Origin: Sphaerulina vaccinii
Taxonomy: Eukaryota; Ascomycota; Dothideomycetes; Mycosphaerellales; Mycosphaerellaceae
Reading direction: 5' to 3'
NCBI GenBank assembly: GCA_022570795.1
Contig: JAKUDP010000009.1
Span: 1 to 64,000, forward strand
DNA length: 64,000 nucleotides
A program made the translations under genes and the position numbers. The notes beneath the pieces were generated by a model. The model made no database searches and was not told where the DNA came from. It saw only the letters and a program-made list of their open reading frames with translations. Positions 1-14,040 of the stretch are shown in pieces (position 1 is the first letter of the stretch; each line of letters opens with the position of its first letter).

Positions 1-73
1 GTGACCTATATTATATATTCTAATCCCTAGGGGGTGTCTCTTAGATAGTCTAACTAGACTATACTTTCTAATA
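1..73 (-). mobile_element. Copia LTR, truncated by window edge
   Basis: Reverse-complement match to the first part of the 246-bp Copia LTR at 13285-13530, including its TTAGATAGTC core. It ends at 73 with CTAATA, the RIP-altered LTR terminus. Bases from 74 onward are Gypsy reverse-transcriptase sequence, so this is an LTR inserted in that Gypsy. It is probably a solo LTR, like the one at 9159-9404, but the other end lies outside the window. Confidence 0.8.
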
Positions 74-261
74 GAATTCTATATTTATAAGTTATTAGAA
101 AATATTCTAGACTTGTTTAATATATTTCTATAGAGGCCTCTTAGTATAGACGAGAATACTATCTATATATATAATAATATATATATTAAGTAGGTTTCTA
201 AAAATATTATTTACTATCTTCTAGTAGGAGGCTAGTATATTAGTTAGCTCTATAAGTATAA

Positions 262-620
262 TATTATAGTTCCTACTAATAGGCAGGTCTACTAGAACCG
301 AGATATCTAAAGTAGGAAGACTAATCTTTCTAATTTCTTATCTTTCGAGAAATTAAGAAAAGTAGCCTAGATCTTTCTAATCTCTCTACTTTCGAGAGAT
401 TAAAAAGAGTACTAAAATTAAGAAAAGAATCTCTTTTATATATATAGATAATAAGTATTATAATTATAAATAGTTATTATATATAACTTACTATTCTATT
501 TTTACTAATTAGAATATAAGAACTTTTTTTACTTACCTCTTATAGACGTATTAATAAGCTCTAACTAGATTAAGCCTAGCCTCTACTTAGTAAGATTATT
601 AGATCCTCTATAACCTAATA
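262..620 (+). repeat. 5' LTR of Gypsy chromovirus
   Basis: Begins TATTATAGTTCC and ends CTAATA. It matches 6568-6930 along its length, and a reverse copy is found at 10207-10565. The start and end were fixed by the target duplication outside and by where the two copies stop matching. Confidence 0.88.
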
Positions 621-699
621 GCTTTATATACTCTTATAATATATCTATTATAGAAAGCTCTAGAGGAACTCCTACCTCTAGTAAAGTAGGAACTATTCG

Positions 700-3600
700 A
701 TTTTTGCAAACCTAGGCAAATACTAGATAACTCGACTTTAAGAATCTTAAAGTTGCTAAGCCGGACCTCTATTATAGAGACTACGACAAACTATCTACCT
801 AGTTTAATTAACTAGCCTTATACTTTAGGTTTAATAAAGTTAAAAATAAAAATAAGATACTATTTGCCTCTACCTTCTTTTATAGATATACTAAATACTA
901 GCTTAAGCTATACCTAGAATCCTACCTCTATAATAATAAAAATAAAAATAGAATCTTTACTAAGTATAATTAGTTTAGAAGCTAGATAACTACTCTATTT
1001 AGAATTTCTAATAAAGTTAGTACTACTATCTATATTATATAGTATCTTAAATAGACTACTTCTATATCCGAGTATATAGCTAAGTTCTAGAAGTATATAT
1101 ATATTATTAGTTAGAATAATAAAGCCCTCTAAGTAATATACTATAGGAGTTTTAAAAATTAAGTTAAAAACAAACTAGCCTATACTAAGCGAGTAGTTAT
1201 TATTAAGAACCTTACCTAGTTAATTAAGAAAACTATTAAAATCGATAATAGCCTCTATAAACAAGCTCTCGAGAAATAGTACGACTCTAAGGTAGCTAGA
1301 GTAGCTAGATATACTACTAAATAATAAGAAAGAGCTAGCTACTTCTTAGCTAGGGATAAGTACCAAGAACAATAGTAACCAAAGTCGTAGCCGTACTATA
1401 GTCTATAACTAATAGAGCTCGATAATATCGAGAAAGGTAAGAAGTTTAGAGCTAGAAGTAAAAGGAAGCTCTATAAGAAGTAAGAAGGACTAACCTATTA
1501 TAGATATAGTAAGAAAGGCTATATAAAAAGAAACTACTATTTAAAGAATATAGTATAGTAATAGCCCTTTAATATAATATAGTAGAAGAGAAATAGATAA
1601 GGAGGTTATAATAAATCTATACCCTTTTATAAGAAAGTCCAATCCTTTAGTATAATAGAATAATAAGTAAGCCTCGACCTATACTAAAAGAAATAAGTTA
1701 AATATAGAAGCCTTTACTAGCAATTCTATTATAACAACTTATACTAGATATATATATCTTCTAAGAGAGATACAAACTTTTAGCCTAGCCCTCTAGGTAA
1801 AGGTACAAGTTTATAGCTAATCTAGTAGTATAGGAATAGAAGCAAGCTATTACCTATTCTAGATAAACTATAAAAACTCTATTCTAAGCTAAGGCTCGCT
1901 AATAAAGAAGATATTAATAAGTCTTATTATAATAAAGAAAATTACTCTTCTAAAATCAAATCTAAAGAGGAAGAACAAAACTAGTCTATAGAAGGAAGTT
2001 CTAAGAAGGAGCAACTCTCCGAATATAATAAAAATAATATAAATAACAAAAACAAGAGTTCTAAAAAATTAGATATAGATATCGAGATTATAACCTTTAC
2101 TATAGATATACTGAGCTAAATTAAACAAATTATTCTAAACCTAGCGCAGAATTATAAGTATATCTTTCTAAAAGTTAAAGGAAGGCAATACCTCTATCTA
2201 TCTAAGCTAGATGCTATACTCGATAGAATAAGATATATATTCTAGAATTACTAATATATCGAAGTTAACTATAGGTTTAATACCTTTATATAAAAAAGAG
2301 TTCTAATTAGAAGTATATATACTCTATTTAGGTATATTACTCTAAATAGGGAAATTATTACAAACTAGATATATAAAGCTATTAAGGAACTTAAGAGAAA
2401 GTATACTCTTACCTAGTAATATTAATCCAAGACTACCTATAACAAAACATAGGTAGAAAGGAATCTATATTAGATAATTAAAGAAACGGAATAATAGATC
2501 TACGAGTAGCTTGCTAAAGAAGCTACTATTACCCTATTAGAAAAAGAATTAACTCCTAGGAAATAAGTATCCCTAGAGAGTTCTATAATATAAATACTTA
2601 AGTATTAATAATAGTCTTCTATACAAAAATTATTATTAATAGTTATAAGCTACTAGCTATAATAGACTCTAGAGCGAGTAGGAACTTTGCCTCCGAGTTA
2701 TTTATAAAATATTATAGACTTATAACCTAGTATAAGAAAGAAGAGTATAAATTAATTATAGTAGATAGATTATTCTTACCTAGTATAGAGCAAGAGACAA
2801 TACTACTACTACTTACTATCTAATAGTACTATAAGATAATTATCCTAGATATTACTAATATAGCTAGTTATAATATCGTCCTAGGTATACTTTAGTTAAA
2901 AAAGTATAATCTAGTAATTAACTAGAGAAAAGAAGTACTTATATTTAAGGAATATAATTATATTATCGATATTTAGCCTATATAGTAGTAGCGTTCGCTA
3001 GTAGATAAAGCTAAATAGTTTAACTAGACCGAACTTATACTACCTAGAGCTATAGAAGTAGACTTACTCTAGATAGATACCTCGATAATAATATAGAGTT
3101 ATAAAGTTATAGGTACTAATAGAAGTAATACTCTATTAAAGAATACTACCTTAGAACTAGATATTTCTAAAAAGTATTAAAAGTAGTCGAAACTTTTTAA
3201 AAAGATTAAGAGACTAGAAGCCCTACCTAAATACTAGAAATAGAACTATAGAATTATACTAATACCTAATAGAGAGCCCCTATTTAAACTATTATAAAAG
3301 AAATTCGAGAAAGAGCTCTAGAAAGAAGATAAATAGTTAAAGAAGATACTTGCGAAATAATAGATCTATAAGTTATAATCTAGCGCTAGAGCCCTAACTA
3401 TATTTATTCCAAAACCTAATAGGAAGTTATAACTAGTAGTTAATTATCGAAGACTAAATAAAATTACTATTAAGAACTAATATCTATTACCTAATATCGA
3501 AGAACTATAAGATAGACTTATAGGATCTAACTAGTATATAAAAATCGATCTATAAGATATATTCTATACTATCTATATAGTAGAAGGCAAGGAATAGAAA

Positions 3601-5960
3601 ATAGTATTCCGAATATACTATAGGCTTTACAAGTTTAGAGTTATACCTATAGAACTAACTAATATACTAGCCTCCTACTAGAAGATAGTAAATAATATTT
3701 TTAGAGACCTACTTAATATATATATTATTATATATATAGACGATATCCTCGTCTATACTAAGAGGCCTCTATAGGAATATATTAAATAAGTCTAGAATAT
3801 TTTCTAATAACTTATAAATATAGGATTCTATACTACTCTAGAAAAGTACAAGTTCTATAAAAAAGAAGTTAAGTTCCTAGAATTTATTCTAAGCCTTTAA
3901 GGAATTAAGATCGATCTAGCAAAGATAGAGTTAATATAAACTTAGCTAGTACCTAAGATAGTTAAAGAAGTATAATTATTTCTTAGACTAGCTAATTATA
4001 ACTAGAAGTTTATTAAGAACTACTTAAGGCTCTCTATACTATTAAACAAGCTTATATAGAAGAATAGAAAGTAGAGCTAGAGTATAGACCAAGTAAAGGC
4101 CTTTAAAGTACTTAAAATATTATACTACTAGATACTAGTACTATAATTATTTAATAGGAAATATAAAGTTAAACTAGAAACTAATATATTAGATATAGCT
4201 ATAGAAGTATATTTTATATAAGAGTATAATAGAAAGAGATACCTAGTAGCTTACTACTTAAAGAAACTAACTCCTATAGAATAGAACTATAATATCTATA
4301 ATAAAGAGTTGCTTATAATTATTACTATAATATAGTACTAGTAAGTATATACGAAAGGAGCCTCTAAGCTTACGATTCTTTCTAATTATAAGAATCTAAC
4401 TTACTTTACTATAATAAAAGTACTAACGCGATAATAGGCCTACTAGTCGGAACTACTTAGTTAATATAAGTTTGAAATCTACTATATACTAGAGAAAGAT
4501 AATAGTCGGGCCGACGTACTAAGCCGCCGAAGCAACTATATAGAAGGAAAAGAACTAGTATACTAGAAAGTACTTAGAGCTAATCTAGATAGAAGCCTAA
4601 GCTCGAACTCGATAGAGTTTAACTATATTATATAAGTTCTTTAGAATATAGAAAAATAGTTCTTTATATTATAAAGGAAGTACTAGGTACCTAAAACCTA
4701 GGAAGATAAATATATATAATACTACTACGATAATCTGCAATATAGATACTCTAGAACAACTAAGACTATAGAATTAATATAGAGAAGCTTTAGCTTTCTA
4801 TATATATATAAATATATATTATAATATATTAAATGCTATAAGCCCTACTAATAGAATAAGGCAGATCGATATACGAAATATAAATATATCTAATTCTATA
4901 CTTCTCTATATTAACTATAGAACAAAGTTATAATAAACTTTATTATAAAGTTGCTTTTATTATAAAACCGAATTATAGGAATTAGCTACGATATAATACT
5001 AGTTATAGTCGATAGGCTTACTAAATATATATACTTTATTACTACTAGCGAGATATATACTACTAAGTAACTTAGATACTTTATTATAGATAGACTTATA
5101 AGATATTATAAATTCCTAAAAGTATTTATTATAGATATAGATAAGCTCCTTACCTCTAACTACTAGAAGACCTTAGTCGGCATACTTAGGATTAAGTATA
5201 AGCTATTAATAGTATATTATTTTTAGACGAATAGGTAGACTAAAAGAATAAACTAAATACTAGAATAATACCTATAATACTATATTAATTATATATAAGA
5301 CAACTAGTTAGCGCTACTACTAATAGTATAGCTTGTACTAAATAACTAGCGATTAGAGACAACAAAGGCTATACTATTCTTCTTAAACTATAAATAAAAC
5401 TCGAATCTCTTTAGAGAACCTTTATCTTACCTATAGGTAGAATATACTATAATTATAAGTAAAGATCTAAAGAACCTCTATAAAGAACTAGAAGAACAAA
5501 TTATAGACTTATAACTAATAATAGCTAGGCTATATAATAATAAATAAAAAATAGTATCTTAGCTAAAAAGAAGAAATAAGATCTATCTTTTTATAAAAAA
5601 TTTTAAAATAAAAAAAAAAGATAAAGAAACTAGATTAAGTTAAAGTCAGACTATTTTTAGTTAACAAACTATAAGGACTAGTTAACTACCGACTTAAGCT
5701 ACTAAAAGATATAAAAATCTACCTAGTATTTTATATATTATTACTAGAACCTATAGATACTAAAATACTTTACTAAAAAATATTCTACTTCTAATCTAAG
5801 AAAGAGAATATATTCGAAGTAGAAAGAATTCTAGAATAAAAGAGTTAGAACTACTTAATTAAATAGAAAGGGTATAATAAATTAGAAAATACCTAGGAAC
5901 TAAAGTCTAACTTTATAAACTACTACTAGCTTCTAGTATAATTTTACTAGAGTCTATAAA
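700..5960 (+). pseudogene. gag-pol relic of the chromovirus
   Basis: No open frame survives, but family motifs can be read through the stops. Around 1492-1540 a CCHC zinc-knuckle spacing remains with the cysteines changed to tyrosines (TGY to TAY). At about 3734-3760 the reverse-transcriptase catalytic box reads YIDDILVYT. Near 4250-4320 an RNase H stretch reads LTPIE-stop-NYNIYNKELL. Near 5010-5045 the integrase core reads DRLTKYIYFI. Near 5800-5900 a chromodomain-like stretch with VERILE and KGYNKLENT precedes the end. Many stops are TAG where the family has Trp or Gln, the expected RIP product. The element is inactive. Confidence 0.85.
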
Positions 5961-6567
5961 GAAAGAAGGTATCGGGCCTTTCTAGAAGGAGTCTAGGATA
6001 CTATTAGCTGCACTCTAAGTCTAAGGTAATAGAGCAAGCGCTATAGTAGAAGAATCTAGATCTAATACTATAAACTCTCTCTAAACTTTAAGAAGAGTAT
6101 AATCTTTAAAAGTATAACTCTTAGCTACCTTCTAGTCTACTATATCTAGTTGTTTGCAAAAATATATTTCTTTTATATAAGCTATCGCTAGCGCCTCCTT
6201 TACTATATTAAGCTCTTTTAATAACTTTTTCTACTAAGCTAAGAGACGTTTCTACTCTCTTTTAGTAACCTTTATATTATAGCCTTTTAGGTTATACTAC
6301 TAGTACTTAGTATACCGACCTAACAAGATATATACCTTATATATATAACCCTCTCTTTTATATATATTATATAGACGTATTATAGAATCTTCTTTACAAA
6401 ATATTTCTTTAGCCTTCTTATAATAATATAGAGTATATTTCGATTTTAATAATAGTATAGTAGTTTAGTAAGAGGGAAAAGAATAGAAAGGTATCTTTAT
6501 AGATTTCCTATAATAAGAGCTAATATATTATAAGCTTCGGGACAAAGCTAGGCTAGATAGAGGATAG

Positions 6568-6930
6568 TATTATAGTTCCTACTAATAGGTAGGTCTACTA
6601 GGACTAAGATACCTAAAGTAGGAAGACTAATTTCTCTAATCTCTTATTTTTCGAAAAATTAAGAAAAGTAGCCTAGATCTCTCTAATCTCTCTACCCTCG
6701 AGAGATTAAGAATAGTACTAAAATTAAAAAGAGAATCTCTTTTATATATATAAGTAATAAGTATTATAATTATAAGTAGTTATTATATATAACTTACTAT
6801 TCTATTTTACTAATTAGAATATAAGAACTTTCTTTACTTGCTCTCTTATAGATAGATATATTAACAAGCTCTAACTAGATTAAGCCTAGCCTCTACTTAG
6901 TAAAATTATTAGGTTCCCTATAATCTAATA
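6568..6930 (+). repeat. 3' LTR of Gypsy chromovirus
   Basis: Direct copy of 262-620 and followed immediately by TATAA, the target duplication. The sequence after 6930 continues the interrupted minus-strand Gypsy. Confidence 0.88.
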
Positions 6931-9158
6931 TATAATTCTAAACTTATAAAGTCTATAGTATATTTAGAATACTATTTTCTATTCCTTGCCTTCTACTATA
7001 TAGATAGTATAGAATATATCTTATAGATCGATTTTTATATACTAGTTAGATTCTATAAGTCTATTTTATAGTTCTTTAATATTAGGTAGTAGATATTAGT
7101 TTTTAATAGTAATTTTATTAAGTCTTTGATAATTAACTACTAGTTATAACTTCCTATTAGGTTTTAAAACAAATATAGTTAGTACTTCTATACTAGATTA
7201 TAACTTTTAGATCTACTATTTTATAAGTATCTTTTTTAACTATTTGTTTTCTTTCTAGAGCTCTTTTTTAGATTTCTTTTATAATAGTTTAAATAGAGGC
7301 TCTCTATTAGGTATTAGTATAATCCTATAGTTCTATTTCTAGTATTTAGGTAGAGCTTCTAGTCCCTTAACTTCTTTAAAAAGTTTCGACTACTTTTAAT
7401 ACTTCTTAGAGATATCTAGTTCTAAAGTAGTATTTTTTAATAGAGTATTACTTCTATTAGTACCTATAACTTTATAACCCTCTACTATTATCGAGGTATC
7501 TATTTAGAGTAAGTCTACTCCTATAGCTTATAGTAGTATAAGTTCGGTCTAGTTAAACTATTTAGCCTTATCTACTAGCAAATGCTACTACTATATAGGC
7601 TAAATATCGATAATATAATTATATTCCTTAAATATAAGTACTTCTTTTCTCTAGTTAATTACTAGATTATACTTTCTTAACTAAAGTATACCTAGGACAA
7701 TATTATAACTAGCTATATTAGTAATATCTAGGACAATTATCTTATAGTACTATTAGATAGTAAGTAGTAGTAGTATTGTCTCTTGCTCTATACTAGGTAA
7801 GGATAATCTATCTACTATAATTAATTTATACTCTTCTTTCTTATACTAGGTTACAAGTCTATAATATTTTATAAATAACTCGGAGGTAAAGTTCCTACTC
7901 GCTCTAGAGTCTATTATAGCTAGTAGCTTATAACTATTAATAATAATTTTTATATAGAAAACTATTATTAATACTTAAGTATTTATATTATAGAACTCTC
8001 TAGGAATACTTATTTCCTAGGAGTTAATTCTTTTTCTAATAGAGTAATAGTAGCTTCTTTAGCAAGCTACTCGTAGATCTATTATTCCGTTTCTTTAATT
8101 ATCTAATATAGATTCCTTTCTACCTATATCTTATTATAGGTAGTCTTAGATTAATATTACTAGGTAAGAATATACTTTCTCTAGAGTTCCTTAATAGCTT
8201 TATATATCTAGTTTGTAATAATTTCCCTATTTAGAGTAATATACCTAAATAGAGTATATATACTTCTAATTAGAACTCTTTCTTATATAAAAGTATTAAA
8301 CCTATAGTTAACTTTAATATATTAGTAATTCTAGAATATATATTTTATTCTATTAAGTATAGTATCTAGCTTAGATAGATAGAGGTATCTCCTTTCTTTA
8401 ACTTTTAGAAAAATATATTTATAATTCTATACTAGGTTTAGAATAATTTATTTAATTTAACTTAGTATATCTATAGTAAAAGTTATAATCTTAATATCTA
8501 TATCTAATTCTTTAGAACTTTTATTTTTATTATTTTTATTATTTTTATTATATTCGGAGAGTTGCTTCTTCTTGGAACTTTCTTCTATAGACTAGTTTTA
8601 TTTTTCCTTTTTAGATTCGATTTTAGAAAAGTAATTTTTTTTATTATAATAAGACTTATTAATATCTTCTTTATTAGTAAGCCTTAGCTTAGAATAGAGT
8701 TCTTATAGTTTATCTAGAATAGGTAGTAGTTTGCTTCTATCCCTATACTATCGGATTAGCTATAAACTTATACCTTTACCTAGAAGGCTAGGCTAAAAGT
8801 TTATATTCCTCTTAGAAAATATATATATCTAGTATAAGTTATTATAATAGAATCGCTAGTAAAGGCTTCTATATTCGACTTATCTCTTTTAGTATAGGTC
8901 GAGGTTTACTTATTATCCTATTATACTAAAGGATTAGACTTTCTTATAAAAGAGTATAGATTTATTATAATTTTCTTATTTATTTCCCTTCTACTATATT
9001 ATATTAAAGAGCTATTACTATACTATATTCTTTAAATAGTAGTTCCTCTTTATATAGCTTTCCTTACTATATCTATAATAGGTTAGTTCTTCTTACTTTT
9101 TATAGAGCTTCTTTTTATTTCTAGCTCTAAACTTCTTGCCTTTCTTAATATTATTAAG

Positions 9159-9404
9159 TATCGAATTAGGACGATAATATATATACCTACAATATATAGA
9201 AAGGGTCTTAATATGCGATAGAAGTAGAAGCGTTAGATAGGAACTAACTATATTAATTATATTAGTTAGTTATAGGTTATATCTCCTTCTAAGATATAGA
9301 GTATTAGATAAGTTATATAACCTAATATTATATAACCTATATTATATAGTCTAATCCCTAGAGGGTGCCTCTTAGATAGTCTAACTAGACTATATTTTCT
9401 AATA
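9159..9404 (-). repeat. Solo Copia LTR
   Basis: A 246-bp reverse-complement copy of the Copia LTR at 13285-13530. It is flanked by a perfect 5-bp duplication TTAAG (9154-9158 and 9405-9409), with Gypsy gag sequence on both sides. No internal Copia sequence is attached, so it is a solo LTR left by LTR-LTR recombination after insertion into the Gypsy. Confidence 0.88.
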
Positions 9405-10206
9405 TTAAGCTCTATTAGTTATAGACTATAGTATAGCTACGACCTTAGTTACTATTATTTTTAGTACTTGTTTCTAGCTAAGAAGTAGCTAGTTCTTTCT
9501 TATTATTTAGTAGTATATCTAGCTACTCTAGCTACTTTAGAGTTATACTATTTCTTAAGAGCTTGTTTATAGAAGCTATTATTAATCTTAATAGTTTCCT
9601 TAATTAACTAGATAAGGTTCTTAATAATAACTACTTACTTAGTATAGGCTAGTTCGTTTTTAACTTAATTTTTAAGACCTCTATAGTATATTACTTAGAG
9701 AGCTTTGTCGTCCTAACTAATAATATATATATACTTCTAGAACTTAGCTATATACTTAGATATAGAAGTAGTCTATTTAAGATACTATATAATATAAATA
9801 GTAGTACTAACTTTATTAGAGATTCTAAATAGAGTAGTTATCTAGCTTCTAAACTAATTATACTTAGTAAAGATTCTATTTTTATTTTTATTATTATAGA
9901 GGTAGAATTCTAAATATAGCTTAAGCTAGTATTTAGTATATCTATAAAGAAAGGTAGAGGCAAATAGTATTTTATTTTTATTTTTAACTTTATTAAACCT
10001 AAAGTATAAAGCTAGTTAATTAAACTAGGTAGATAGTTTGTCGTAGTCTCTATAATAGAGGTCCGGCTTAGTAACTTTAAGATCCTTAAGGTCGAGTTGT
10101 TTAGTATTTACCTAGGTTCGCAAAAATTAAATAGTTTCTACTTTACTAGAAGTAGGAGTTCCTTTAGAGCTTTCTATAATAGATATATTATAAAAGTATA
10201 TAAAGC

Positions 10207-10565
10207 TATTAGGTTATAGAGGATCTAATAATCTTACTAAGTAGAGGCTAAGCTTAATCTAGTTAGAGCTTATTAATATATTTATAAAAAAGTAAGTAAA
10301 GAAGGTTCTTATATTCTAACTAGTAAAATAGAATAGTAAGTTATATATAATAACTATCTACGACTATAATACTTATTACCTATATATATAAAGGAGATTC
10401 CTTTCTTAATCTCGGTACTTTCTTTAATTTTTTAAAAGTAGAGAAAGTAGGGAAATCTAAGTTGCTTTCCTTAATCTTTTAAAAAATAAAAGATTAGAGA
10501 GAATAGTCTTCCTACTTTAGGTATTCTAATTCTAGTAGACCTACCTATTAGTAGAAACTATAATA
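10207..10565 (-). repeat. 5' LTR of the minus-strand Gypsy
   Basis: Reverse complement of 262-620, also 359 bp. The sequence to the left is the gag start of the same element; the sequence to the right of 10565 is Copia internal sequence. This shows that the Gypsy inserted into an older Copia. Confidence 0.85.
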
Positions 10566-12787
10566 GAAGTATACTTAATTTCGGTTAGGTCCCTAGAGCC
10601 TAATAGACTTAGTAAAGCTTTTATTAATCTTCTTAATAAATAGGACTTCTTCTAATATCCTTATCTAGATAACTACTTTTCTAGAAGCTAAAACAAATAT
10701 AAATTTTAGTAGTTAAATAGTAAACTACTTACTAAATTAATTCTATAAAATAAGATTTACTCTAAGTCTAGATATAAAAAAAATATCTCTTAGTATAATC
10801 TATTTACTCTTTCTACCCTCTATTACTACTTTTTCTATATATATAGCTATTAGATAGCTACCTCTAACCTTAATCTACTTTCTAGTCTAAAAAGGCTTTA
10901 GTTTTCTAAAAAGTAATTCTTAGTTAGTTATATAGATAGAAGTATAAAAGTTAAGTAGCTATTCTAATAGTCTATACTTGCTTTTAGCTTCTATAGTAGA
11001 GTAGGCTACTTTATTAATATCTTTATCTTTAGATAGGGTCTAGAATAGGTCTAAAGTAGTTAGTAACTCTATATTTTATACTATAAAAGCTTTTTTCGAG
11101 TATTTCTTACTTAATTTCTTAAAAGATTATACTTCGAGCTAGAGTCTTTTTACTACTACTTTTAGCTTATTCTTATCTAGTAAAGAACTCCTTCTAGCTT
11201 ATATTAGAAAGGGTCTCTTTTCGACTCTATTTAGTCGGGCCTCTAGAGCCTAATAGGACTTAGTAGCTCTCTTTGCCTATTTGAGTCTAGAGTATTTCCT
11301 CTAGGTATATAGTCCCTTATAGAGGAAATATTCTAGTAGTCCCTAGATACCTTTCCTAGCAAATATAGCTATCTCTCTTATTATTATCTATTCCTACTTT
11401 TCTTTTAGAATTCTAAAAATATTCTAAAGTTTAAAATTCTTTTTTAGGTCTATAGTATCTCTAATAGCTAAGTAGGATTCGGGTAGAGCTATAAGGAGCT
11501 ACTATATTTTCCTCTCCTCTATTTCAATTTTACTAAACTATAAAAAGATTATAACTACCTTTCTTATAATAGAACTTAAGCTCTTTTATACTTTATTAAC
11601 TATCTAGCTATTTTATATCTCGAAGGTAGTATACTACTAGAAAAGGCTCCTTCCTATAGCCTAGAGTCTACTCTTATACCTTCTCTTAGCCTATTTCTAT
11701 AGCTTCTTTACTATCTTAATCTCTTAAGTTACTTCTCTATTATTATCTAATATATAGATATATATCTTATAGAGAGTAGTTATATTATACTTTCTATAGG
11801 ATGCTCTCTTTATAAAGCTATCTAGAGATTCTAATAATATAGTTAAAATATATTCGAATAGAGTCGATACTAGAGTATTTAGTATAGTTTCTAATAGGAC
11901 CTAGTCTACCTACTTAGATATAAAATATATTCTTATTATTCTAAACTAGAACTTATAGTTCTCTTTTATTAGTATTAGTATAGCTACTCTTCTACTAAAT
12001 CTATTTTCTTACTTTTAATCTATTTTACTTAGAATATTAAAACTAAACTTTAAAAATTAATACTCTTTTAAACAACTTAAGTAGTAGTTTCTAGATAGCT
12101 ATATTCTTTATCTAAGACTCTTTTTTTTTTCTTCTAGATAAGCTTAGTATAGTTTCCTATACTTCCTACTTATTTATACTTATAGATAGACTTAAATAGT
12201 CTCTTTTTAGAAGGATATACCTTTCTAAAGTATTAGTAGTACTTTAGTATAGAGGTTAAGTCTTATTTATATAAAATAGTACTTTAGCTTCTAGCTTACT
12301 TTTTTCTCTTTATATCTTTTAAGCTCTACTCTCTTAGGTATATCTTACTAGATTCTTTTCTATCTTATCTACTCTTAGGAACTTCTAGAATATACTAAGT
12401 TCTTCTAAGTCTTCTTAGTAGTATAGATAGGTATACCTTAGGTCTCTCTTTACTTTTTTTATTATAGGTTTATATCCTACTATTAGAAAAGGCTAACTAT
12501 TACTATCTAATACTTCCTCTACAAACCTAGGCTTATAACTTATTAAAATAGAATAATAATATATATACCTATAATATATAGAAAGAGTCTTAATATATAA
12601 TAGAAGTAGAAGTATTAGATAGAAACTAACTATATTAATTATATTAGTTAGATATAGGTTGTATCTCTTTCTAAAATATAAAGTATTAGATAAGTTATAT
12701 AACCTACTATTATATAATATATATTATATAATCTAATCCCTAAAAGGATATTTCTTAGATAGTCTAACTAGATTATATTTTCTAATA
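10566..12787 (-). mobile_element. Partial Copia retrotransposon (minus), 5' half
   Basis: From right to left: an LTR (12541-12787), a primer-binding-site region like the one after the other Copia's 5' LTR, then gag and the start of pol. It matches the reverse complement of about 13285-15505. At 10566 it is cut by the Gypsy LTR, so the rest should lie left of the window beyond that Gypsy. No matching duplication flanks 12541-12787, which fits a 5' LTR of a longer element and not a solo LTR. It is more heavily RIP-mutated than the Copia at 13285-18998. Confidence 0.8.
12541..12787 (-). repeat. 5' LTR of the partial minus-strand Copia
   Basis: A 247-bp reverse-complement copy of the 13285-13530 LTR with many additional C-to-T/G-to-A type differences. 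On its left it continues into Copia internal sequence with the stretch AAACCTAGGCTTATAA, which is the reverse complement of the primer-binding region at 13531. Confidence 0.8.
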
Positions 12788-13284
12788 ATATATACTTTAG
12801 TAGGCTAATCTAGTATATAGAGTATCTAGAAAGTAGTTATAGTAGGAGTAGTAGGTATAAGTATAGTATTCTTCTTAGTCTTAATATAGACTATCTCTCT
12901 ATAAGTATAGTCCGATTCTTTGCGCTAGAAGATAATAATAGCTTCTAGTATAGTAATATATTTATATAAGTATATAATTTTATTATATATATCTACTAGA
13001 GTAGAAAATATATTAGCTCTTTCTATTCTAGTAGTATAAAGTTCCTATTCGAGTTTGTAAGTATTTAGAGATTCGGCTATAGTAGCTATAGCTATCTAAT
13101 TATAGGTAGTATAGTAGTACTAGAACTAGAGAGTAGAGTATTACTCGATATAAGTATAGAACTATTTTTTATTATCTAGAAAGAATAGTAGGTTAGAAGA
13201 GGTAGATATTATAAATAGAATCTAAAGTAGAAGCTATATAATATTATAAGTAGGAGGTAGTAGGAAGGTAGGTATATTCGTATT
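12788..13284. other. AT-rich relic of unknown origin
   Basis: Host sequence into which the Copia at 13285 inserted; it continues at 18999. On the minus strand a low-complexity, gag-like reading can be traced, but stops break it and no family motif is visible. It is probably another decayed retroelement. Confidence 0.4.
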
Positions 13285-13530
13285 TGTTAGAAAGTATAGT
13301 CTAGTTAGACTATCTAAGAGACAGCCTCTAGGGATCAGAACATATAATATAGATTATATAACAATAGGTCGCGTGACTTATCTAATACTCTATATCTTAG
13401 GAGGAGATGCAACCTATAACTAACTAACACAATCAATACGGTTAGTTCCTATCTAACGCTTCTACTTCTATCGCGTATTGAGACTCTTCCTACACGTCGT
13501 AGGCGTATATATTGTCGTCCTATTTCGATA
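13285..13530 (+). repeat. 5' LTR of Copia
   Basis: Begins TGTTAGAAAG, with the canonical TG, and ends TTTCGATA. A primer-binding-site candidate, GGTTATAAGCCTAGGTTTG, follows directly at 13531. Confidence 0.9.
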
Positions 13531-14040
13531 GGTTATAAGCCTAGGTTTGTAGAGAAAGCATTAGATAGTAATAGTTGGCCTTTTCTAATAGTAGGACACG
13601 AACCTGCGATAAAAGGAGTATCGGGAGACTCGAGGTATACCTATCTGCACTACTAAGAAGATATAGAAGATCCCGGCGAGTTCTGGACGTTCCTATAGGT
13701 AGATAAGATAGAGAAGAACCTAGTAAGGTATACTTAAGGAGCGGAGCTCAGAGAGTATAAAGAGGAAAGAGTAAGCTAGAGGCCAAAGCACTATCTTATA
13801 TAGATAAGACTTAACCTCTGCACTAGAGTACTACCAATACCTTAGAAAGGTATATCCCTCTAAGAAGAGACTTTTTAAGTCTATCTGCAAGTATAGTTAA
13901 GTAGGAAACTATACTAAGCTTATCTAAGAGAGAAGGAAGAGAGTCTTAGACTAGGAAAGCAGCTATCTAGAAACTACTACTAAAATTATTTAAAAGAGTA
14001 TTAATTTTTAGAGAGTTTAGTTTTTAATATTTTAGGTAAA

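Larger units (their letters stand above)
262..6930 (+). mobile_element. Complete RIP-degraded Gypsy chromovirus
   Basis: Full-length LTR element: LTRs at 262-620 (359 bp) and 6568-6930 (363 bp), flanked by a perfect 5-bp duplication TATAA (257-261 and 6931-6935). Order of relics: gag with a zinc-knuckle remnant, reverse transcriptase, RNase H, integrase, and a C-terminal chromodomain-like stretch near 5800-5900. That order and the chromodomain are typical of Metaviridae chromoviruses. Both LTR ends read TA instead of TG/CA, a RIP-type change. It lies inside another copy of the same family in opposite orientation, so it inserted later. Confidence 0.9.
74..10565 (-). mobile_element. Gypsy-type LTR retrotransposon (minus), interrupted, 3' part outside window
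   Basis: Bases 74-261 are the reverse complement of the reverse-transcriptase region of the Gypsy at 262-6930, and the match resumes without loss at 6931. It then runs back through protease and gag regions to an LTR at 10207-10565. The element is therefore minus-strand and was split by the plus-strand Gypsy (262-6930) and by a solo Copia LTR (9159-9404). Its right end at 10565 abuts Copia sequence. All frames are closed by TAG/TAA stops and CA dinucleotides are scarce, as expected from CpA-to-TpA RIP mutation. The element cannot encode protein. Confidence 0.85.

Noticed and set aside
12541..12787. Solo LTR interpretation
   Set aside because: No flanking target duplication was found, and Copia internal sequence continues on its left, so it is the 5' LTR of a longer element.
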